Shown one piece after another: positions 26,604 to 36,272 of a DNA stretch of 64,000 nucleotides. A program made the position numbers and the translations under genes. Source of the stretch: Haloarcula ordinaria (GTDB lineage Archaea > Halobacteriota > Halobacteria > Halobacteriales > Haloarculaceae). Positions within the stretch are counted from its first letter, which is position 1. The number at the start of each line of letters is the position of its first letter. The notes beneath the pieces are model-generated. The model worked only from the letters and a program-made list of their open reading frames with translations. It ran no database searches and was not told where the DNA came from. The stretch is taken from assembly GCF_029338275.1 (NCBI RefSeq), contig NZ_CP119789.1, positions 2,852,001 through 2,916,000 on the forward strand, given 5' to 3'.

Positions 26604-26975
26604 TCAGTCGTCGGTGCCCTGGATGCCGTCGCCGACGTCGGTGACGGTGGCCGGGAGGTGGTAGTCCCAGAGCTCCGAGACGGCGGTCACGAGGACGAAC
26701 ACCGCGACCAGCGCGCCGGCGACGAGGGCGGAGTCCCCCGGATCCAGGACGTCGAGCGTGCGGTGGAACCAGAACAGGTCGGCGACCGCGGAGTTGTGGA
26801 AGGCGGCCAGCGTGGGGCCGGCGAGTGGATCTATCTGCTGGAGGTCCGGCAGCAGCGCGAAGCCCCCGCCGAGGAGAACGACCGTCCGTGGGAACGGGAC
26901 GCGGGACCCCAGGAGGACGACGAGGACCGTCGTCAGCGTCGCGCCCAGTGCGAAGTGACCGATTGCGAGGACCAT
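26604..26975 (-). CDS. small membrane protein, YdjM/DUF457-like
   Basis: 123 residues from MVLAIGHFALGATL, with three or four hydrophobic helices. Conserved polar residues inside the membrane portion (GHFALG, LLPDLQQ, FHNS, FWFHRTLD) recall the YdjM/DUF457 family of membrane-bound putative metal-dependent hydrolases, which carry H...PD...H patterns. The ATG at 26973-26975 is preferred to one nine codons earlier because the family starts with the GH motif. Assignment is tentative. Confidence 0.6.
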   Translation of the reverse strand: MVLAIGHFALGATLTTVLVVLLGSRVPFPRTVVLLGGGFALLPDLQQIDPLAGPTLAAFHNSAVADLFWFHRTLDVLDPGDSALVAGALVAVFVLVTAVSELWDYHLPATVTDVGDGIQGTDD

Positions 26976-27040
26976 CTGTCGATAGTATAGGTCGAGCGAC
27001 AATTTATACTGTCCGCCCGACGGAGCGCTCTTGGACGACT

Positions 27041-27410
27041 ACCGAGCGACACGCGCAGCGTTCGCTCGGAATGGAGCGTTCGACAGACGTGTGCCGGTTG
27101 GAATTTGAACCCGGTGCAAATCCTCGCGTCGCTCGGATGTCCGTGATTCGAATCCAGTGCGATTTCACAACCTCCGGGACGCGACGCGATGAAACGCGTC
27201 GCTCGCAAGTTGAATGTAGAGAAATGCGCTGGCTGGGATTTGAACCGGACTCAGACGGTCGTCCTCGCTCACTCCGTTCGCTGCGGACGCTGCGACTGAT
27301 AGGGTTCTAATCCAGTACGCAGACAGTCTCACGCGAACCGAGCGACACGCACAGCGGTCGCTCGGGAAGTAGCGTTCGACAGAAATGCGCTGGCTGGGAT
27401 TTGAACCCAG
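27041..27410. repeat. decayed direct repeats of the tRNA-Gly 3' end and its flank
   Basis: The 47 bases just downstream of the tRNA (27337-27383) recur at 27041-27087 with about 42 identities, each containing the dyad CCGAGCGA...TCGCTCGG. The tRNA 3' segment GAAATGCGCTGGCTGGGATT and following TTGAACC (27381-27407) recurs exactly at 27220-27246 with a degenerate flank before it. Two weaker tRNA-end-like stretches lie near 27094-27113 (GGAATTTGAACCCGG) and 27137-27156 (GATTCGAATCC). No gene lies in 27003-27385. This is the pattern left by repeated integration or partial excision at a tRNA 3' end. Confidence 0.75.
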
Positions 27411-27457
27411 GTTGTGACCATGGCAAGGTCACGTGATACCAACTACACTACCAGCGC
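27386..27457 (-). tRNA. tRNA-Gly (GCC anticodon)
   Basis: 72 bases. Acceptor arms GCGCTGG and CCAGCGC pair over seven bases; discriminator A. Anticodon stem TGACC/GGTCA encloses loop TTGCCAT with anticodon GCC. The T arm is CTGGG-TTCAAAT-CCCAG. D arm GTGTAGTTGGTATCAC. CCA is not encoded. A dyad (27338-27365) lies just 3' and may terminate transcription. Confidence 0.96.
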
Positions 27458-27738
27458 TCACTTCGTTCGCCCTGACCCTCGCGGCCGCACTGCGCCCGCT
27501 CGGTACCAGCGCCCTGTTGCAATCAAATCTGGCGGGGGTGATAGTAAAAAGCCTTCCGTTTTCCGGGGAAAATCGTGGGACACGAGGGCATTCACACCGG
27601 TTGTGAGCGGTCGACGGCCGTGCGGGACGGGACCAGGACCCACCGTTTCGGAAGCGGCAAACGCCGTGAGAGCGATTCACGCGCAGGGGACCCTGACGAC
27701 CCATGTGAACGCGTCGCACCGCGCGCGTGAAGCGGGGT

Positions 27739-27747
27739 CTTTTTAAG
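27739..27747 (+). promoter_or_regulatory. probable promoter of the ribosomal protein operon
   Basis: TCTTTTTAAG, a strong haloarchaeal TATA box, 57-65 bases before the first gene of the long operon, which implies a short leader of about 35 bases. The interval 27458-27803 between the divergent tRNA and operon contains no gene that I can support. Confidence 0.6.
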
Positions 27748-27803
27748 CCCGGGAAGGAGACGTATCGGCACAGTCTAGTGGCGCGACGTGGAAGCGTCAC
27801 GGC

Positions 27804-28649
27804 ATGACGACCAGCGTACTCGTGCCGTCTTCCCTCACACGGGAAGCCGAGGACCGACGCGAGGCAACTCGCAAGCTCGGATACGTGGCCCGCGCGGCCA
27901 CCGTCTTCCGGGCCGACCGGCTGACAGTGTTCCCCGACCCAGACGGGCGGGGGAAGTGGGAAGACGGGTTCGTCGAAACCGTACTTCGGTACGCCGCGAC
28001 GCCCCCGCACCTCCGAAAGGAGATGTGGGATAAGCGGGACGAGTTAGAGTACGTCGGTGTCCTGCCGCCGCTCCGCGTGCGTTCACAGACCGGCTCCGGA
28101 TCCGAGGGTTCGGGGTCGTTAAGACAGGGAATCGTGACCGAGGTCGGAGCTGATGGGCGCGTTCGGGTCAATTGCGGCATGCAACACCCGATCTCCCTCC
28201 CCGTTCCAGACGGTATGGACGCGGGCGAGGGGGAGCGCGTGACCGTCAGGGTCTCTTCGCGACGGCCGGTCCGGGCGAAACTCGTCGACGCACCCGTTCC
28301 CGGGTACGACGTGGACGCCGCGGACCTCGATGCGGCACTCTCGCGTGACGACGCCGGACTCACCATCGCGTCATCGCGGTACGGTGAGCCAGTGTCGACG
28401 CACCGTCTCGGCCAGGTGGCCGAACGGCGCGACTCCGAGGGCGGCATGACAGTCGCTTTCGGCGCACCCGAGCGCGGGTTGCCGGCGATACTCGACGTGG
28501 ACCCGGACGCCGTTCGGGGAGACCAGACAGGAGACGAGCCCGCAGGGTTCGACCTCTGGCTGAATACGGTTCCGAACCAGGGCAGCGAGGTCGTGCGAAC
28601 TGAAGAAGCGATGTTCGCCTCCCTCGCCTGTCTAACCCTCACGGAGTAA
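27804..28649 (+). CDS. SPOUT-type putative RNA methyltransferase (DUF171 family)
   Basis: 281 residues. Starts MTTSVLVPSSLTREAEDRREATRK-like; first block ends VGYVARAATVFRADRLTVFPD, then an inserted OB-like domain (DVRTGSG region, VTEVGADGRVRVNCGMQHPISLP) and the C-terminal SPOUT knot with FGAPERGLP and NTVPNQGSEVVRTEEA. It belongs to PF02598, whose members methylate rRNA uridines at N3. It heads the ribosomal operon directly before rpl3, the usual archaeal position, which supports an rRNA target. Confidence 0.88.
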   Translation: MTTSVLVPSSLTREAEDRREATRKLGYVARAATVFRADRLTVFPDPDGRGKWEDGFVETVLRYAATPPHLRKEMWDKRDELEYVGVLPPLRVRSQTGSGSEGSGSLRQGIVTEVGADGRVRVNCGMQHPISLPVPDGMDAGEGERVTVRVSSRRPVRAKLVDAPVPGYDVDAADLDAALSRDDAGLTIASSRYGEPVSTHRLGQVAERRDSEGGMTVAFGAPERGLPAILDVDPDAVRGDQTGDEPAGFDLWLNTVPNQGSEVVRTEEAMFASLACLTLTE

Positions 28650-28653
28650 ACGA

Positions 28654-29670
28654 ATGCCACAACCAAGCAGACCACGCAAAGGCTCGCTGGGCTTCGGCCC
28701 GCGCAAGCGCTCGACGAGCGAGACGCCTCGCTTCAACAGCTGGCCCTCTGATGACGGCCAGCCGGGCGTCCAGGGCTTCGCCGGCTACAAGGCGGGGATG
28801 ACACACGTCGTCCTCGTCAACGACGAACCCAACTCCCCCCGCGAAGGGATGGAGGAGACCGTCCCCGTGACGGTCGTCGAGACGCCGCCGATGCGCGCCG
28901 TCGCCCTGCGTGCGTACGAAGACACGCCGTACGGTAAGCGTCCGCTGACGGAGGTTTGGACCGACGAGTTCCACACGGACCTCGACCGGACCCTGAACCT
29001 GCCGGAGGACCACGACCCGGACGCTGCAGAGGAACAGATCCGCGACGCACTCGCGGCCGGCAATCTCGGAGACGTGCGCCTCATCACGCACACTGTCCCC
29101 GACGCCGTCCCGAGCGTCCCGAAGAAGAAGCCCGACGTGATGGAGACTCGCGTCGGCGGTGGGTCCGTCGAGGACCGCCTCGACCACGCCCTCGAACTCG
29201 TCGCGGAAGGCGGCGAGCACTCGATGAACGACGTCTTCCGCGCCGGCGAGTACGCCGACGTCGCGGGCGTCACCAAGGGCAAAGGGACGCAGGGTCCCGT
29301 CAAGCGCTGGGGCGTCCAGAAGCGGAAGGGCAAGCACGCCCGCCAGGGCTGGCGCCGACGCATCGGCAACCTCGGCCCGTGGAACCCATCCCGCGTGCGC
29401 TCGACGGTCCCCCAGCAGGGGCAGACCGGCTACCACCAGCGCACCGAGCTGAACAAGCGCCTCATCGACATCGCCGAGGGCGACGAGGCCACCGTCGACG
29501 GTGGCTTCATCAACTACGGCGAGGTCGACGGCCCGTACACGCTCGTGAAGGGCTCGGTGCCCGGCCCGGACAAGCGCCTCGTGCGCTTCCGGCCCGCCGT
29601 GCGTCCGAACGACCAGCCGCGCCTCGACCCCGAGGTGCGCTACGTCTCTACGGAGTCGAACCAGGGATAA
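28654..29670 (+). CDS. rpl3: 50S ribosomal protein L3
   Basis: 338 residues, archaeal length. Diagnostic N-terminus PSRPRKGSLGFGPRKR, GVTKGKGTQGPVKRWG core near the peptidyl-transferase centre, and NKRLIDI. Separated by 4 bases from the methyltransferase and by 3 from rpl4; central gene of the S10-type segment. Confidence 0.98.
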   Translation: MPQPSRPRKGSLGFGPRKRSTSETPRFNSWPSDDGQPGVQGFAGYKAGMTHVVLVNDEPNSPREGMEETVPVTVVETPPMRAVALRAYEDTPYGKRPLTEVWTDEFHTDLDRTLNLPEDHDPDAAEEQIRDALAAGNLGDVRLITHTVPDAVPSVPKKKPDVMETRVGGGSVEDRLDHALELVAEGGEHSMNDVFRAGEYADVAGVTKGKGTQGPVKRWGVQKRKGKHARQGWRRRIGNLGPWNPSRVRSTVPQQGQTGYHQRTELNKRLIDIAEGDEATVDGGFINYGEVDGPYTLVKGSVPGPDKRLVRFRPAVRPNDQPRLDPEVRYVSTESNQG

Positions 29671-29673
29671 CCC

Positions 29674-30414
29674 ATGCAGGCAACTATCTACGACCTGGAC
29701 GGCGAGGCCGACGGCGAGATCACCCTTCCGGACGTCTTCGAGACACCGGTCCGAGGTGACCTCATCGCCAAGGCAGTCACCGCCGCCCAGGCAAACCGCA
29801 AACAGGACTACGGCGCCGACGAGTACGCTGGCCTCCGCACGCCGGCCGAGTCGTTCGGTAGCGGTCGCGGACAGGCCCACGTGCCAAAGCAGAACGGCCG
29901 TGGCCGCCGCGTCCCGCAGACGGTGAAAGGGCGACGCGCCCACCCGCCGAAAGCCGAGAAGGACCGCTCGAAGGACATCAACGACAAGGAACGCAAACTC
30001 GCCGTCCGCTCGGCGCTCGCCGCCACGACGGACGCCGACCTCGTCGCCGAACGCGGCCACGAGTTCGACCGCGAGGACGTCCCCGTCGTCGTCTCCGACG
30101 ACTTCGAGGACCTCGTGAAGACCCAGGAGGTCGTCGACGTCCTCGAAGCGCTCGGCGTCCACGCGGACATCGAGCGCGCCGACGAGACGAAGATCAAGGC
30201 CGGACAGGGGAAGGCACGCGGACGCAAGTACCGCCGCCCCTCCTCGATTCTGTTCGTCACCAGCGAGGAGCCGTCGCGGGCCGCCCGCAACCTCGCCGGT
30301 GTCGACGTCGCCACCGCGCGCGAGGTCAACACGGAAGACCTCGCCCCCGGCGGCCAGCCCGGTCGACTCACCGTGTTCACGAAGTCCGCCGCCGTGGAGG
30401 TGGCCGACCGATGA
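29674..30414 (+). CDS. rpl4: 50S ribosomal protein L4
   Basis: 246 residues. MQATIYDLDGEADGEITLP start, the exit-tunnel loop region GSGRGQAHVPKQNGRGRRVP, and RAARNLAGVDVATAREVNTE near the end are archaeal L4 hallmarks. Its last four bases overlap the rpl23 start (ATGA). Confidence 0.98.
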   Translation: MQATIYDLDGEADGEITLPDVFETPVRGDLIAKAVTAAQANRKQDYGADEYAGLRTPAESFGSGRGQAHVPKQNGRGRRVPQTVKGRRAHPPKAEKDRSKDINDKERKLAVRSALAATTDADLVAERGHEFDREDVPVVVSDDFEDLVKTQEVVDVLEALGVHADIERADETKIKAGQGKARGRKYRRPSSILFVTSEEPSRAARNLAGVDVATAREVNTEDLAPGGQPGRLTVFTKSAAVEVADR

Positions 30415-30668
30415 GCGTCGACGTCATCAAGTACCCGTACGTCACGGAGAAGGCCATGAACGACATGGACTTCCAGAACAAGCTCCAGTTCGTCGTCGCC
30501 GACGGGGCCACCAAGGCCGACGTCGCCGACGCCGTCGAGGAGCAGTACGAGGTCACGGTCGACGGTGTGAACACGCAGAACACGATGAAAGGCCTCAAAA
30601 AGGCCGTCGTCCGCCTCTCCGCGGACGACGACGCCCAAGAGGTCGCCTCCAGAATCGGGGTGTTCTAA
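30411..30668 (+). CDS. rpl23: 50S ribosomal protein L23
   Basis: 85 residues; sits at the tunnel exit and docks SRP. Start MSVDVIKYPYVTEKAMNDMD and the VTVDGVNTQNTMKGLKKAVVRL segment are typical. Overlaps rpl4 by four bases and is two bases before rpl2. Confidence 0.97.
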   Translation: MSVDVIKYPYVTEKAMNDMDFQNKLQFVVADGATKADVADAVEEQYEVTVDGVNTQNTMKGLKKAVVRLSADDDAQEVASRIGVF

Positions 30669-30670
30669 GA

Positions 30671-31393
30671 ATGGGACGACGAATCCAAGGACAACGACGC
30701 GGTCGCGGCTCCTCGACGTTCCGAGCGCCGTCGCACCGCTACAAGGCGAACCTGGAGCACCGCAAGGTCGAAGACGGAGACGTCATCTCCGGCACCGTGG
30801 TCGACATCGAACACGACCCGGCCCGGTCGGCTCCGGTCGCCGCCGTCGAGTTCGAAGACGGCGACCGTCGACTTGTGCTGGCGCCGGAAGGCGTCGGCGT
30901 GGGCGACGAACTGCAGGTCGGCGTCAGCGCCGAGATAGCCCCGGGGAACACGCTCCCACTCGCGGAGATCCCCGAGGGTGTCCCGGTCTGTAACGTCGAA
31001 GGCAGTCCCGGTGACGGCGGCAAGTTCGCCCGCGCGTCGGGCGTCAACGCCACGCTGCTCACCCACGACCGCAACGTCGCGGTCGTCAAGCTCCCCTCCG
31101 GGGAGATGAAGCGCCTCGACCCGCAGTGCCGCGCCACCATCGGCGTCGTCGCCGGTGGCGGTCGGACGGACAAGCCGTTCGTCAAGGCCGGCAACAAGCA
31201 CCACAAGATGAAAGCCCGCGGGACGAAGTGGCCTCGCGTCCGTGGTGTCGCGATGAACGCCGTCGACCACCCGTTCGGTGGCGGCGGCCGACAGCACCCC
31301 GGCAAGCCAAAGTCCGTCTCGCGCAACACACCGCCGGGTCGCAAGGTCGGGGACATCGCCTCGAAGCGAACCGGCCGAGGTGGTAACGAATGA
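30671..31393 (+). CDS. rpl2: 50S ribosomal protein L2
   Basis: 240 residues from [20 protein letters not shown]. The conserved C-terminal [20 protein letters not shown] loop, with the His implicated in peptidyl-transferase assembly, is intact. ATG at 30671 follows the rpl23 stop by two bases; the same frame is open far upstream but that part is antisense-like noise. Overlaps rps19 by four bases. Confidence 0.98.
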   Translation: MGRRIQGQRRGRGSSTFRAPSHRYKANLEHRKVEDGDVISGTVVDIEHDPARSAPVAAVEFEDGDRRLVLAPEGVGVGDELQVGVSAEIAPGNTLPLAEIPEGVPVCNVEGSPGDGGKFARASGVNATLLTHDRNVAVVKLPSGEMKRLDPQCRATIGVVAGGGRTDKPFVKAGNKHHKMKARGTKWPRVRGVAMNAVDHPFGGGGRQHPGKPKSVSRNTPPGRKVGDIASKRTGRGGNE

Positions 31394-31812
31394 GTTCAGA
31401 GTATCAAATCGGCCACGAAGGAGAGTTCTCCTTCCGCGGCCACACGCTCGACGAGCTGCAGGCGATGGAGCTCGACGAAGTCGCGGAACTGCTCCCCGCA
31501 CGCCAGCGGCGAAGTATCACACGCGGCCTGACCGAGGAGAAACACAAGCTCCTGGAGAGGGCACGCGACGCCGAAGAGGAGGCGACGGCCAACGACCCCA
31601 TCCGGACGCACCTGCGCGACATGCCGGTGGTCCCGGTGATGGTCGGGCTGACCTTCGCCGTCCACAACGGCCAGGACTTCGAGCGCGTCAAGGTCGAGCC
31701 GGAGATGCTCGGCCACTACCTCGGTGAGTTCCAGCTCACCCGCACCTCGGTCGAACACGGTCAGGCCGGTATCGGGGCGACCCGCTCCTCGAAGTTCGTA
31801 CCGCTCAAGTAA
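31390..31812 (+). CDS. rps19: 30S ribosomal protein S19
   Basis: 140 residues, archaeal S19 with the N-terminal extension [30 protein letters not shown] before the S19 core ([34 protein letters not shown]). Located in the 30S head. Confidence 0.97.
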   Translation: MSSEYQIGHEGEFSFRGHTLDELQAMELDEVAELLPARQRRSITRGLTEEKHKLLERARDAEEEATANDPIRTHLRDMPVVPVMVGLTFAVHNGQDFERVKVEPEMLGHYLGEFQLTRTSVEHGQAGIGATRSSKFVPLK

Positions 31813-31814
31813 TC

Positions 31815-32276
31815 ATGGGAATCAGCTACTCAGTCGACGCCGACCCGGAGACCACCGCGAAAGCGATGCTTCGGGAACGGCAGATGAGCCACAAGCACAG
31901 CAAGGCCATCGCCCGGGAGATCAAGGGCAAGACGGCGAGCGACGCCGTCGAGTTCCTCGAGGCAGTCATCGAGGGCGACCAGCCGGTCGCGTTCAAGCAG
32001 CACAACTCGGGCGTCGGTCACAAGAGCAAGGTCGACGGATGGGACGCCGGACGCTTCCCGCAGAAGGCCAGCGAGGCCTTCATCGACCTGCTCGAGAACG
32101 CCGTCGGCAACGCCGACCACCAGGGATTCGACGGTGAATCCATGGAGATCATGCACGTCGCCGCCCACAAGGTCGGCGAACAGCAGGGTCGCAAACCGCG
32201 CGCGATGGGCCGGGCTTCCCCCTGGAACACGCCGCTGGTCGACGTCGAACTCGTCCTGGAGGAGGTCGAGGAATAA
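31815..32276 (+). CDS. rpl22: 50S ribosomal protein L22
   Basis: 153 residues. MGISYSVDADPETTAKAMLR start, SHKHSKAIAREIKGK and the tunnel hairpin KPRAMGRASPWNTPLVDVEL. Last base is shared with the rps3 start codon (TAATG overlap). Confidence 0.97.
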   Translation: MGISYSVDADPETTAKAMLRERQMSHKHSKAIAREIKGKTASDAVEFLEAVIEGDQPVAFKQHNSGVGHKSKVDGWDAGRFPQKASEAFIDLLENAVGNADHQGFDGESMEIMHVAAHKVGEQQGRKPRAMGRASPWNTPLVDVELVLEEVEE

Positions 32277-33217
32277 TGGCCGACGAACTCCAGTTCATCG
32301 AGGACGGGCTCCAGCGGACCCAGATCGACGAGTTCTTCGCAGACGAACTCGGTCGCGCCGGCTACGGCGGCATGGACGTCGCCAAGACGCCGATGGGCAC
32401 GCAGATCGTCCTCAAAGCCGAGAAGCCAGGGATGGTCATCGGCAAGGGCGGGAAGAACATCCGGAAGATCACGACGGAACTCGAGGAGCGGTTCGACCTC
32501 GACGACCCCCAGATCGACGTCCAGGAAGTGGACGAGCCGGACCTCAACGCCCGCATCGTCGCGGACCGACTGGCCAACGCCCTAGAGCGTGGCTGGTACT
32601 TCCGCAAGGCCGGACACACCACCATCGACCGCATCATGGAGTCCGGCGCGCTGGGTGCCGAGATCGTCCTCTCCGGGAAGGTCACGGGCGCCCGCTCCCG
32701 CGTCGAGAAGTTCAACCGCGGCTACATCAAACACAACGGCGAACCCGCCGAGGAGATCGTCGACAGCGGCGTCGGCGTCGCGGTGATGAAGCTGGGCACC
32801 ATCGGTGTCCGGGTCAAGATCATCCCGCCCAACGCGGAGCTTCCCGACGACTTCGAAATCTACGAGGACGCCGATGTCGAGGACTACGTCGCCGACACCG
32901 AGGGCGAATCCGTCGAGGAACTCCTCGAAGGCGAACCCGAGGAAGCCGACGCCGAGGCCCCCGAAGCCGTCGACGAGACGGCAGCGGAGCCGGCCGACGA
33001 CGTCGACGCCGAGGAGGTCCTCGACGAGGAGATCGTCGAGGAAGAGGTCGAAGTCCCGACCGACGACGACGTGGAAGACGTCGACGTCGACGAGCTCGAA
33101 GACGCCGTCGACGAGGAACTCGACGAGGACGTCGAGGCCGAAGCCGAGGAACTGATGGACGAGATGGACGACGCGGACGAGGAGTCCGCAGACGACGAGG
33201 AGGATGACGACGAATGA
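32276..33217 (+). CDS. rps3: 30S ribosomal protein S3 with a long acidic tail
   Basis: 313 residues. KH domain with GMVIGKGGKNIRKIT (residues 50-64), then the S3 C-terminal domain ending near VRVKIIPPNAELPDD (about 190). The last 110 residues are an extreme Asp/Glu/Val/Ala tail (EEVEVPTDDDVEDVDVDELED and similar). Archaeal S3 proteins are usually shorter; haloarchaea add acidic tails, and this one is long. Confidence 0.97.
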   Translation: MADELQFIEDGLQRTQIDEFFADELGRAGYGGMDVAKTPMGTQIVLKAEKPGMVIGKGGKNIRKITTELEERFDLDDPQIDVQEVDEPDLNARIVADRLANALERGWYFRKAGHTTIDRIMESGALGAEIVLSGKVTGARSRVEKFNRGYIKHNGEPAEEIVDSGVGVAVMKLGTIGVRVKIIPPNAELPDDFEIYEDADVEDYVADTEGESVEELLEGEPEEADAEAPEAVDETAAEPADDVDAEEVLDEEIVEEEVEVPTDDDVEDVDVDELEDAVDEELDEDVEAEAEELMDEMDDADEESADDEEDDDE

Positions 33218-33429
33218 CCGTCCTCCACGTCCAGGAGGTCCGCGACATGACCCCCGCCGAGCGAGAGGCGGAGCTCGAGGACCTCAAGACGGAACTGCTG
33301 AACGCCCGCGCCGTGCAGGCGGCGGGTGGCGCCCCGGACAACCCGGGCCGCATCAGCGAGCTGCGACGAGCCGTCGCCCGCATCAAGACGATTCAGCGGG
33401 AAGAAGGCGACCTGCAGGAGGACGAATAA
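33214..33429 (+). CDS. rpl29: 50S ribosomal protein L29
   Basis: 71 residues, two helices; [43 protein letters not shown]. Overlaps rps3 by four bases and rnp1 by one (TAATG). Confidence 0.96.
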   Translation: MTVLHVQEVRDMTPAEREAELEDLKTELLNARAVQAAGGAPDNPGRISELRRAVARIKTIQREEGDLQEDE

Positions 33430-33716
33430 TGCCACTGACACCCGAGACGCTCCCCCGACACGAACTCGTCGGCCTCGACGTCGAGGTCGTCGCGGCGTCC
33501 AACCCGGACGTCGTCGGGCTCGCCGGCCGCGTCGTCAGCGAGACGACCCGGACGCTGGCAATCGAAGGAGCCGACCGGGTGTGGCGCGTGCCGAAGGACA
33601 GCGCGACGTTCGCGTTCGACCTCGACTCGGGCGAAACCGTCCGAGTGGATGGCGAGCGACTCGTCGCCCGTCCCGCTCGACGCACAGAGAACACAGGAGA
33701 TTCACAATGGCGCTAG
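33429..33716 (+). CDS. rnp1: ribonuclease P protein component 1 (Rpp29/Pop4)
   Basis: 95 residues, an Sm-like barrel that binds RNase P RNA for tRNA 5' processing. [26 protein letters not shown] and [14 protein letters not shown] fit. Position between L29 and S17 is the invariant archaeal one. Overlaps rps17 by ten bases. Confidence 0.93.
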   Translation: MPLTPETLPRHELVGLDVEVVAASNPDVVGLAGRVVSETTRTLAIEGADRVWRVPKDSATFAFDLDSGETVRVDGERLVARPARRTENTGDSQWR

Positions 33717-34045
33717 GACTGAACGTACAGGAACCGGAGGAGACCTGTGCCGACCAGAACTGTCCCTTCCACGGAGAGCTCTCCGTGCGAGGACAGACAC
33801 TGGACGGCGAGGTCGTCTCCACCGATATGCAGAAGACCGTCGTCGTCGAGCGAGAGTACGACGTGAAGGTGCCCAAATACGACCGCTACATGAAGCGGCG
33901 TAGCCGGATTCCGGCCCACGCACCCGAATGCCTCGAACTCGAAGTCGGCGACACGGTCACAGTAGCAGAGTGTCGACCGCTCTCGAAGACGAAGAGCCAC
34001 GTCGTCGTCGGCGTGGTCGCGGACGAACAGGACGGTGATGCGTGA
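33707..34045 (+). CDS. rps17: 30S ribosomal protein S17
   Basis: 112 residues from [23 protein letters not shown]. Core [22 protein letters not shown] and [11 protein letters not shown] typical. The start lies inside the rnp1 end; a longer open frame upstream is rnp1 in a shifted frame. Stop TGA overlaps the rpl14 ATG by one base. Confidence 0.96.
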   Translation: MALGLNVQEPEETCADQNCPFHGELSVRGQTLDGEVVSTDMQKTVVVEREYDVKVPKYDRYMKRRSRIPAHAPECLELEVGDTVTVAECRPLSKTKSHVVVGVVADEQDGDA

Positions 34046-34443
34046 TGGAAGCGCTCGGCGCAGACGTCACGCAGGGCCTCGCGAAGGGCTCGCTCATCAC
34101 GTGTGCCGACAACACGGGCGCACGCGAGCTCAAGGTCATCTCCGTCCACGGCTACTCGGGGACGAAGAATCGGCACCCGAAGGCCGGCCTGGGCGACAAG
34201 ATCACGGTGTCGGTCACCAAGGGGACGCCCGAGATGCGTCGCCAGGTGCTCGAGGCCGTCGTCGTCCGCCAGCGAAAGCCCATCCGCCGACCCGACGGCA
34301 CCCGCGTCAAGTTCGAAGACAACGCGGCCGTCATCGTCGACGAGAACGAGGACCCCCGCGGGACCGAACTCAAGGGGCCCATCGCTCGGGAAGTCGCAGA
34401 GCGATTCGGGAGTGTCGCGTCCGCCGCGACGATGATCGTATAG
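34045..34443 (+). CDS. rpl14: 50S ribosomal protein L14
   Basis: 132 residues from [33 protein letters not shown] and the C-terminal [12 protein letters not shown] are diagnostic. ATG at 34045 overlaps the rps17 stop; an in-frame GTG one codon earlier is also possible. Confidence 0.97.
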   Translation: MEALGADVTQGLAKGSLITCADNTGARELKVISVHGYSGTKNRHPKAGLGDKITVSVTKGTPEMRRQVLEAVVVRQRKPIRRPDGTRVKFEDNAAVIVDENEDPRGTELKGPIAREVAERFGSVASAATMIV

Positions 34444-34447
34444 AACC

Positions 34448-34810
34448 ATGAGTGAGCAACCACACAAACAGCGAACGAGTCAACGACGCGCCTCGCTGCA
34501 CGAGAAGCACAAGCAGGTGCGGGCGACGCTCTCGGACGAGCTCCGCGAGGAGTACGACCAGCGCAACGTCCGCGTCAACGCCGGTGACACGGTGGAAGTG
34601 CTTCGCGGTGACTACGCCGGCGAAGATGGCGAAGTCATCAACGTCGACCTCAAGAAAGCCGTCATCCACGTCGAGGGCGTGACCCTCGAGAAGACGGATG
34701 GCGAAGAGGTCCCCCGGCCGCTGGACACCTCCAACGTCCGCGTGACGGACCTCGACACCGAGGACTCGAAGCGAGTCGTGCGTCTCGAATCGGAGGATGA
34801 TTCCGCATGA
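34448..34810 (+). CDS. rpl24: 50S ribosomal protein L24
   Basis: 120 residues. KOW motif region [22 protein letters not shown] with N-terminal [20 protein letters not shown]. Overlaps rps4e by four bases. Confidence 0.96.
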   Translation: MSEQPHKQRTSQRRASLHEKHKQVRATLSDELREEYDQRNVRVNAGDTVEVLRGDYAGEDGEVINVDLKKAVIHVEGVTLEKTDGEEVPRPLDTSNVRVTDLDTEDSKRVVRLESEDDSA

Positions 34811-35565
34811 GCAACCACCAGAAACGCCTCTCGGTGCCAAACAGTTGGCCCGTAGAGCGCAAGACAGCCACGTTCACGGTCAAGGCCGGCGCCGGCCCGC
34901 ACGGTGAGTCGGGGGTTCCCCTGCTCATCGTCCTGCGGGACGTGCTCGGCTACGCCGACAACCGCAAGGAAGCGCGCTACGCGCTCAACGAGGACAACGT
35001 CCGCATCAACGGGAAGGCCGTCTCCGACGAGGAACGCCCCGTCGGGATGTTCGACATCCTGGCCTTCACCGAGCGCGAGGAGTACTACCGGGTCTTCCCC
35101 GGCGAGGGCGGTCGACTGGCGCTGACGGCCATCGAGGCCGACGCCGCCGAGTCCCGTCTCGGGAAGATCGTCAGCAAGACCCACGTCGCCGACGGCGAGG
35201 TCCAGCTCGGACTCCACGACGGGTCGACGCTCGTCGTCGAGGACGACCAGACCTACTCCGGCGGCGACTCCATCGTCGTCGACAACGAGTCCGGCGACAT
35301 CGTCGCCCACTTCGTCTACGAGGAGGGCGCGCTCGTCACGGCCGTCGACGGCACCCACGCCGGCGAAATCGGTACGGTCGACGAGATTCAGGTCACGCCC
35401 GGCTCCGCACAGAACAACGTCCTGGTCGCCCAGGACGACGGCGAGGGCTTCGAGACCATCGAGGAGTACGTCGTCGTCATCGACGAGAACTTCACAGGCG
35501 ATTCGGACGACGAATCGGAAACCGTGAGCGGCGAAGCCGCGAACGAGGGTGATGACGATGAGTAG
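34807..35565 (+). CDS. rps4e: 30S ribosomal protein S4e
   Basis: 252 residues. [19 protein letters not shown] start; S4-like RNA-binding ([12 protein letters not shown]), central S4e domain and KOW segment [15 protein letters not shown]. The last 25 residues are an acidic tail that overlaps the start of rpl5. Confidence 0.96.
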   Translation: MSNHQKRLSVPNSWPVERKTATFTVKAGAGPHGESGVPLLIVLRDVLGYADNRKEARYALNEDNVRINGKAVSDEERPVGMFDILAFTEREEYYRVFPGEGGRLALTAIEADAAESRLGKIVSKTHVADGEVQLGLHDGSTLVVEDDQTYSGGDSIVVDNESGDIVAHFVYEEGALVTAVDGTHAGEIGTVDEIQVTPGSAQNNVLVAQDDGEGFETIEEYVVVIDENFTGDSDDESETVSGEAANEGDDDE

Positions 35566-36091
35566 TGAAACGGGATCTGGCGCCGACTTCCACGAGATGC
35601 GCGAACCGCGCATCGAGAAGGTCGTCGTCCACATGGGCATCGGCCACGGTGGCCGCGACCTGGCCAACGCCGAGGACATCCTCGGCCAGATTACCGGCCA
35701 GACGCCCGTCCGAACGAAGGCAAAGCGGACCGTCGGCGAGTTCGACATCCGCGAGGGCGACCCCATCGGCGCGAAGGTCACACTGCGTGACGCGACCGCC
35801 GCTTCGTTCCTCGAGACTGCGCTGCCGCTCGCCGACCTCAAGTCGACGCAGTTCGACGACACCGGCAACTTCAGCTTCGGCGTCGAGGAACACACTGAGT
35901 TCCCGAGCCAGGAGTACGACCCGAGCATCGGAATCTACGGGCTGGACGTCACCGTCAACCTCGTCCGCCCCGGCTACCGCGTCGCCAAGCGAGACAAGGC
36001 GTCCCGGTCGATTCCCTCGAACCATCGACTCAACCCCGACGACGCCGTCGCGTTCGTCGAGTCGACCTTCGACGTGGAGGTGAGCGAATGA
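35558..36091 (+). CDS. rpl5: 50S ribosomal protein L5
   Basis: 177 residues from [34 protein letters not shown] and [19 protein letters not shown] typical; binds 5S rRNA. The ATG at 35558 is preferred, another in-frame ATG lies at 35552. Overlaps rps4e by eight bases and rps14 by four. Confidence 0.96.
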   Translation: MSSETGSGADFHEMREPRIEKVVVHMGIGHGGRDLANAEDILGQITGQTPVRTKAKRTVGEFDIREGDPIGAKVTLRDATAASFLETALPLADLKSTQFDDTGNFSFGVEEHTEFPSQEYDPSIGIYGLDVTVNLVRPGYRVAKRDKASRSIPSNHRLNPDDAVAFVESTFDVEVSE

Positions 36092-36270
36092 GCGAAAGTG
36101 AAACACAGGACGAGCCCGACGCCGACACAGAGGCAGAACGGACCGGCCAGCTCGAGTCCTGCCAGCGCTGCGGGCGCCAGCAGGGACTCGTCGGCAAGTA
36201 CGACATCTGGCTGTGTCGCCAGTGCTTCCGCGAGATCTCGCGGGGAATGGGCTTCAAGAAGTACAGCTAA
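36088..36270 (+). CDS. rps14: 30S ribosomal protein S14, zinc-binding type
   Basis: 60 residues. Zinc knuckles Cys25/Cys28 and Cys43/Cys46 ([16 protein letters not shown]) and C-terminal [11 protein letters not shown]. The acidic first 20 residues are a haloarchaeal extension. Confidence 0.97.
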   Translation: MSESETQDEPDADTEAERTGQLESCQRCGRQQGLVGKYDIWLCRQCFREISRGMGFKKYS

Positions 36271-36272
36271 CC

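Noticed and set aside
27041..27410. CRISPR-like repeat array
   Set aside because: Copies are few, irregularly spaced and derived from the tRNA and its flank; no cas genes. No CRISPR array was seen anywhere in the window.
32820..33441. Serine-rich minus-strand frames opposite the S3 acidic tail
   Set aside because: GAC/GAG repeats of the acidic tail read backwards give Ser/Val runs; not a gene.
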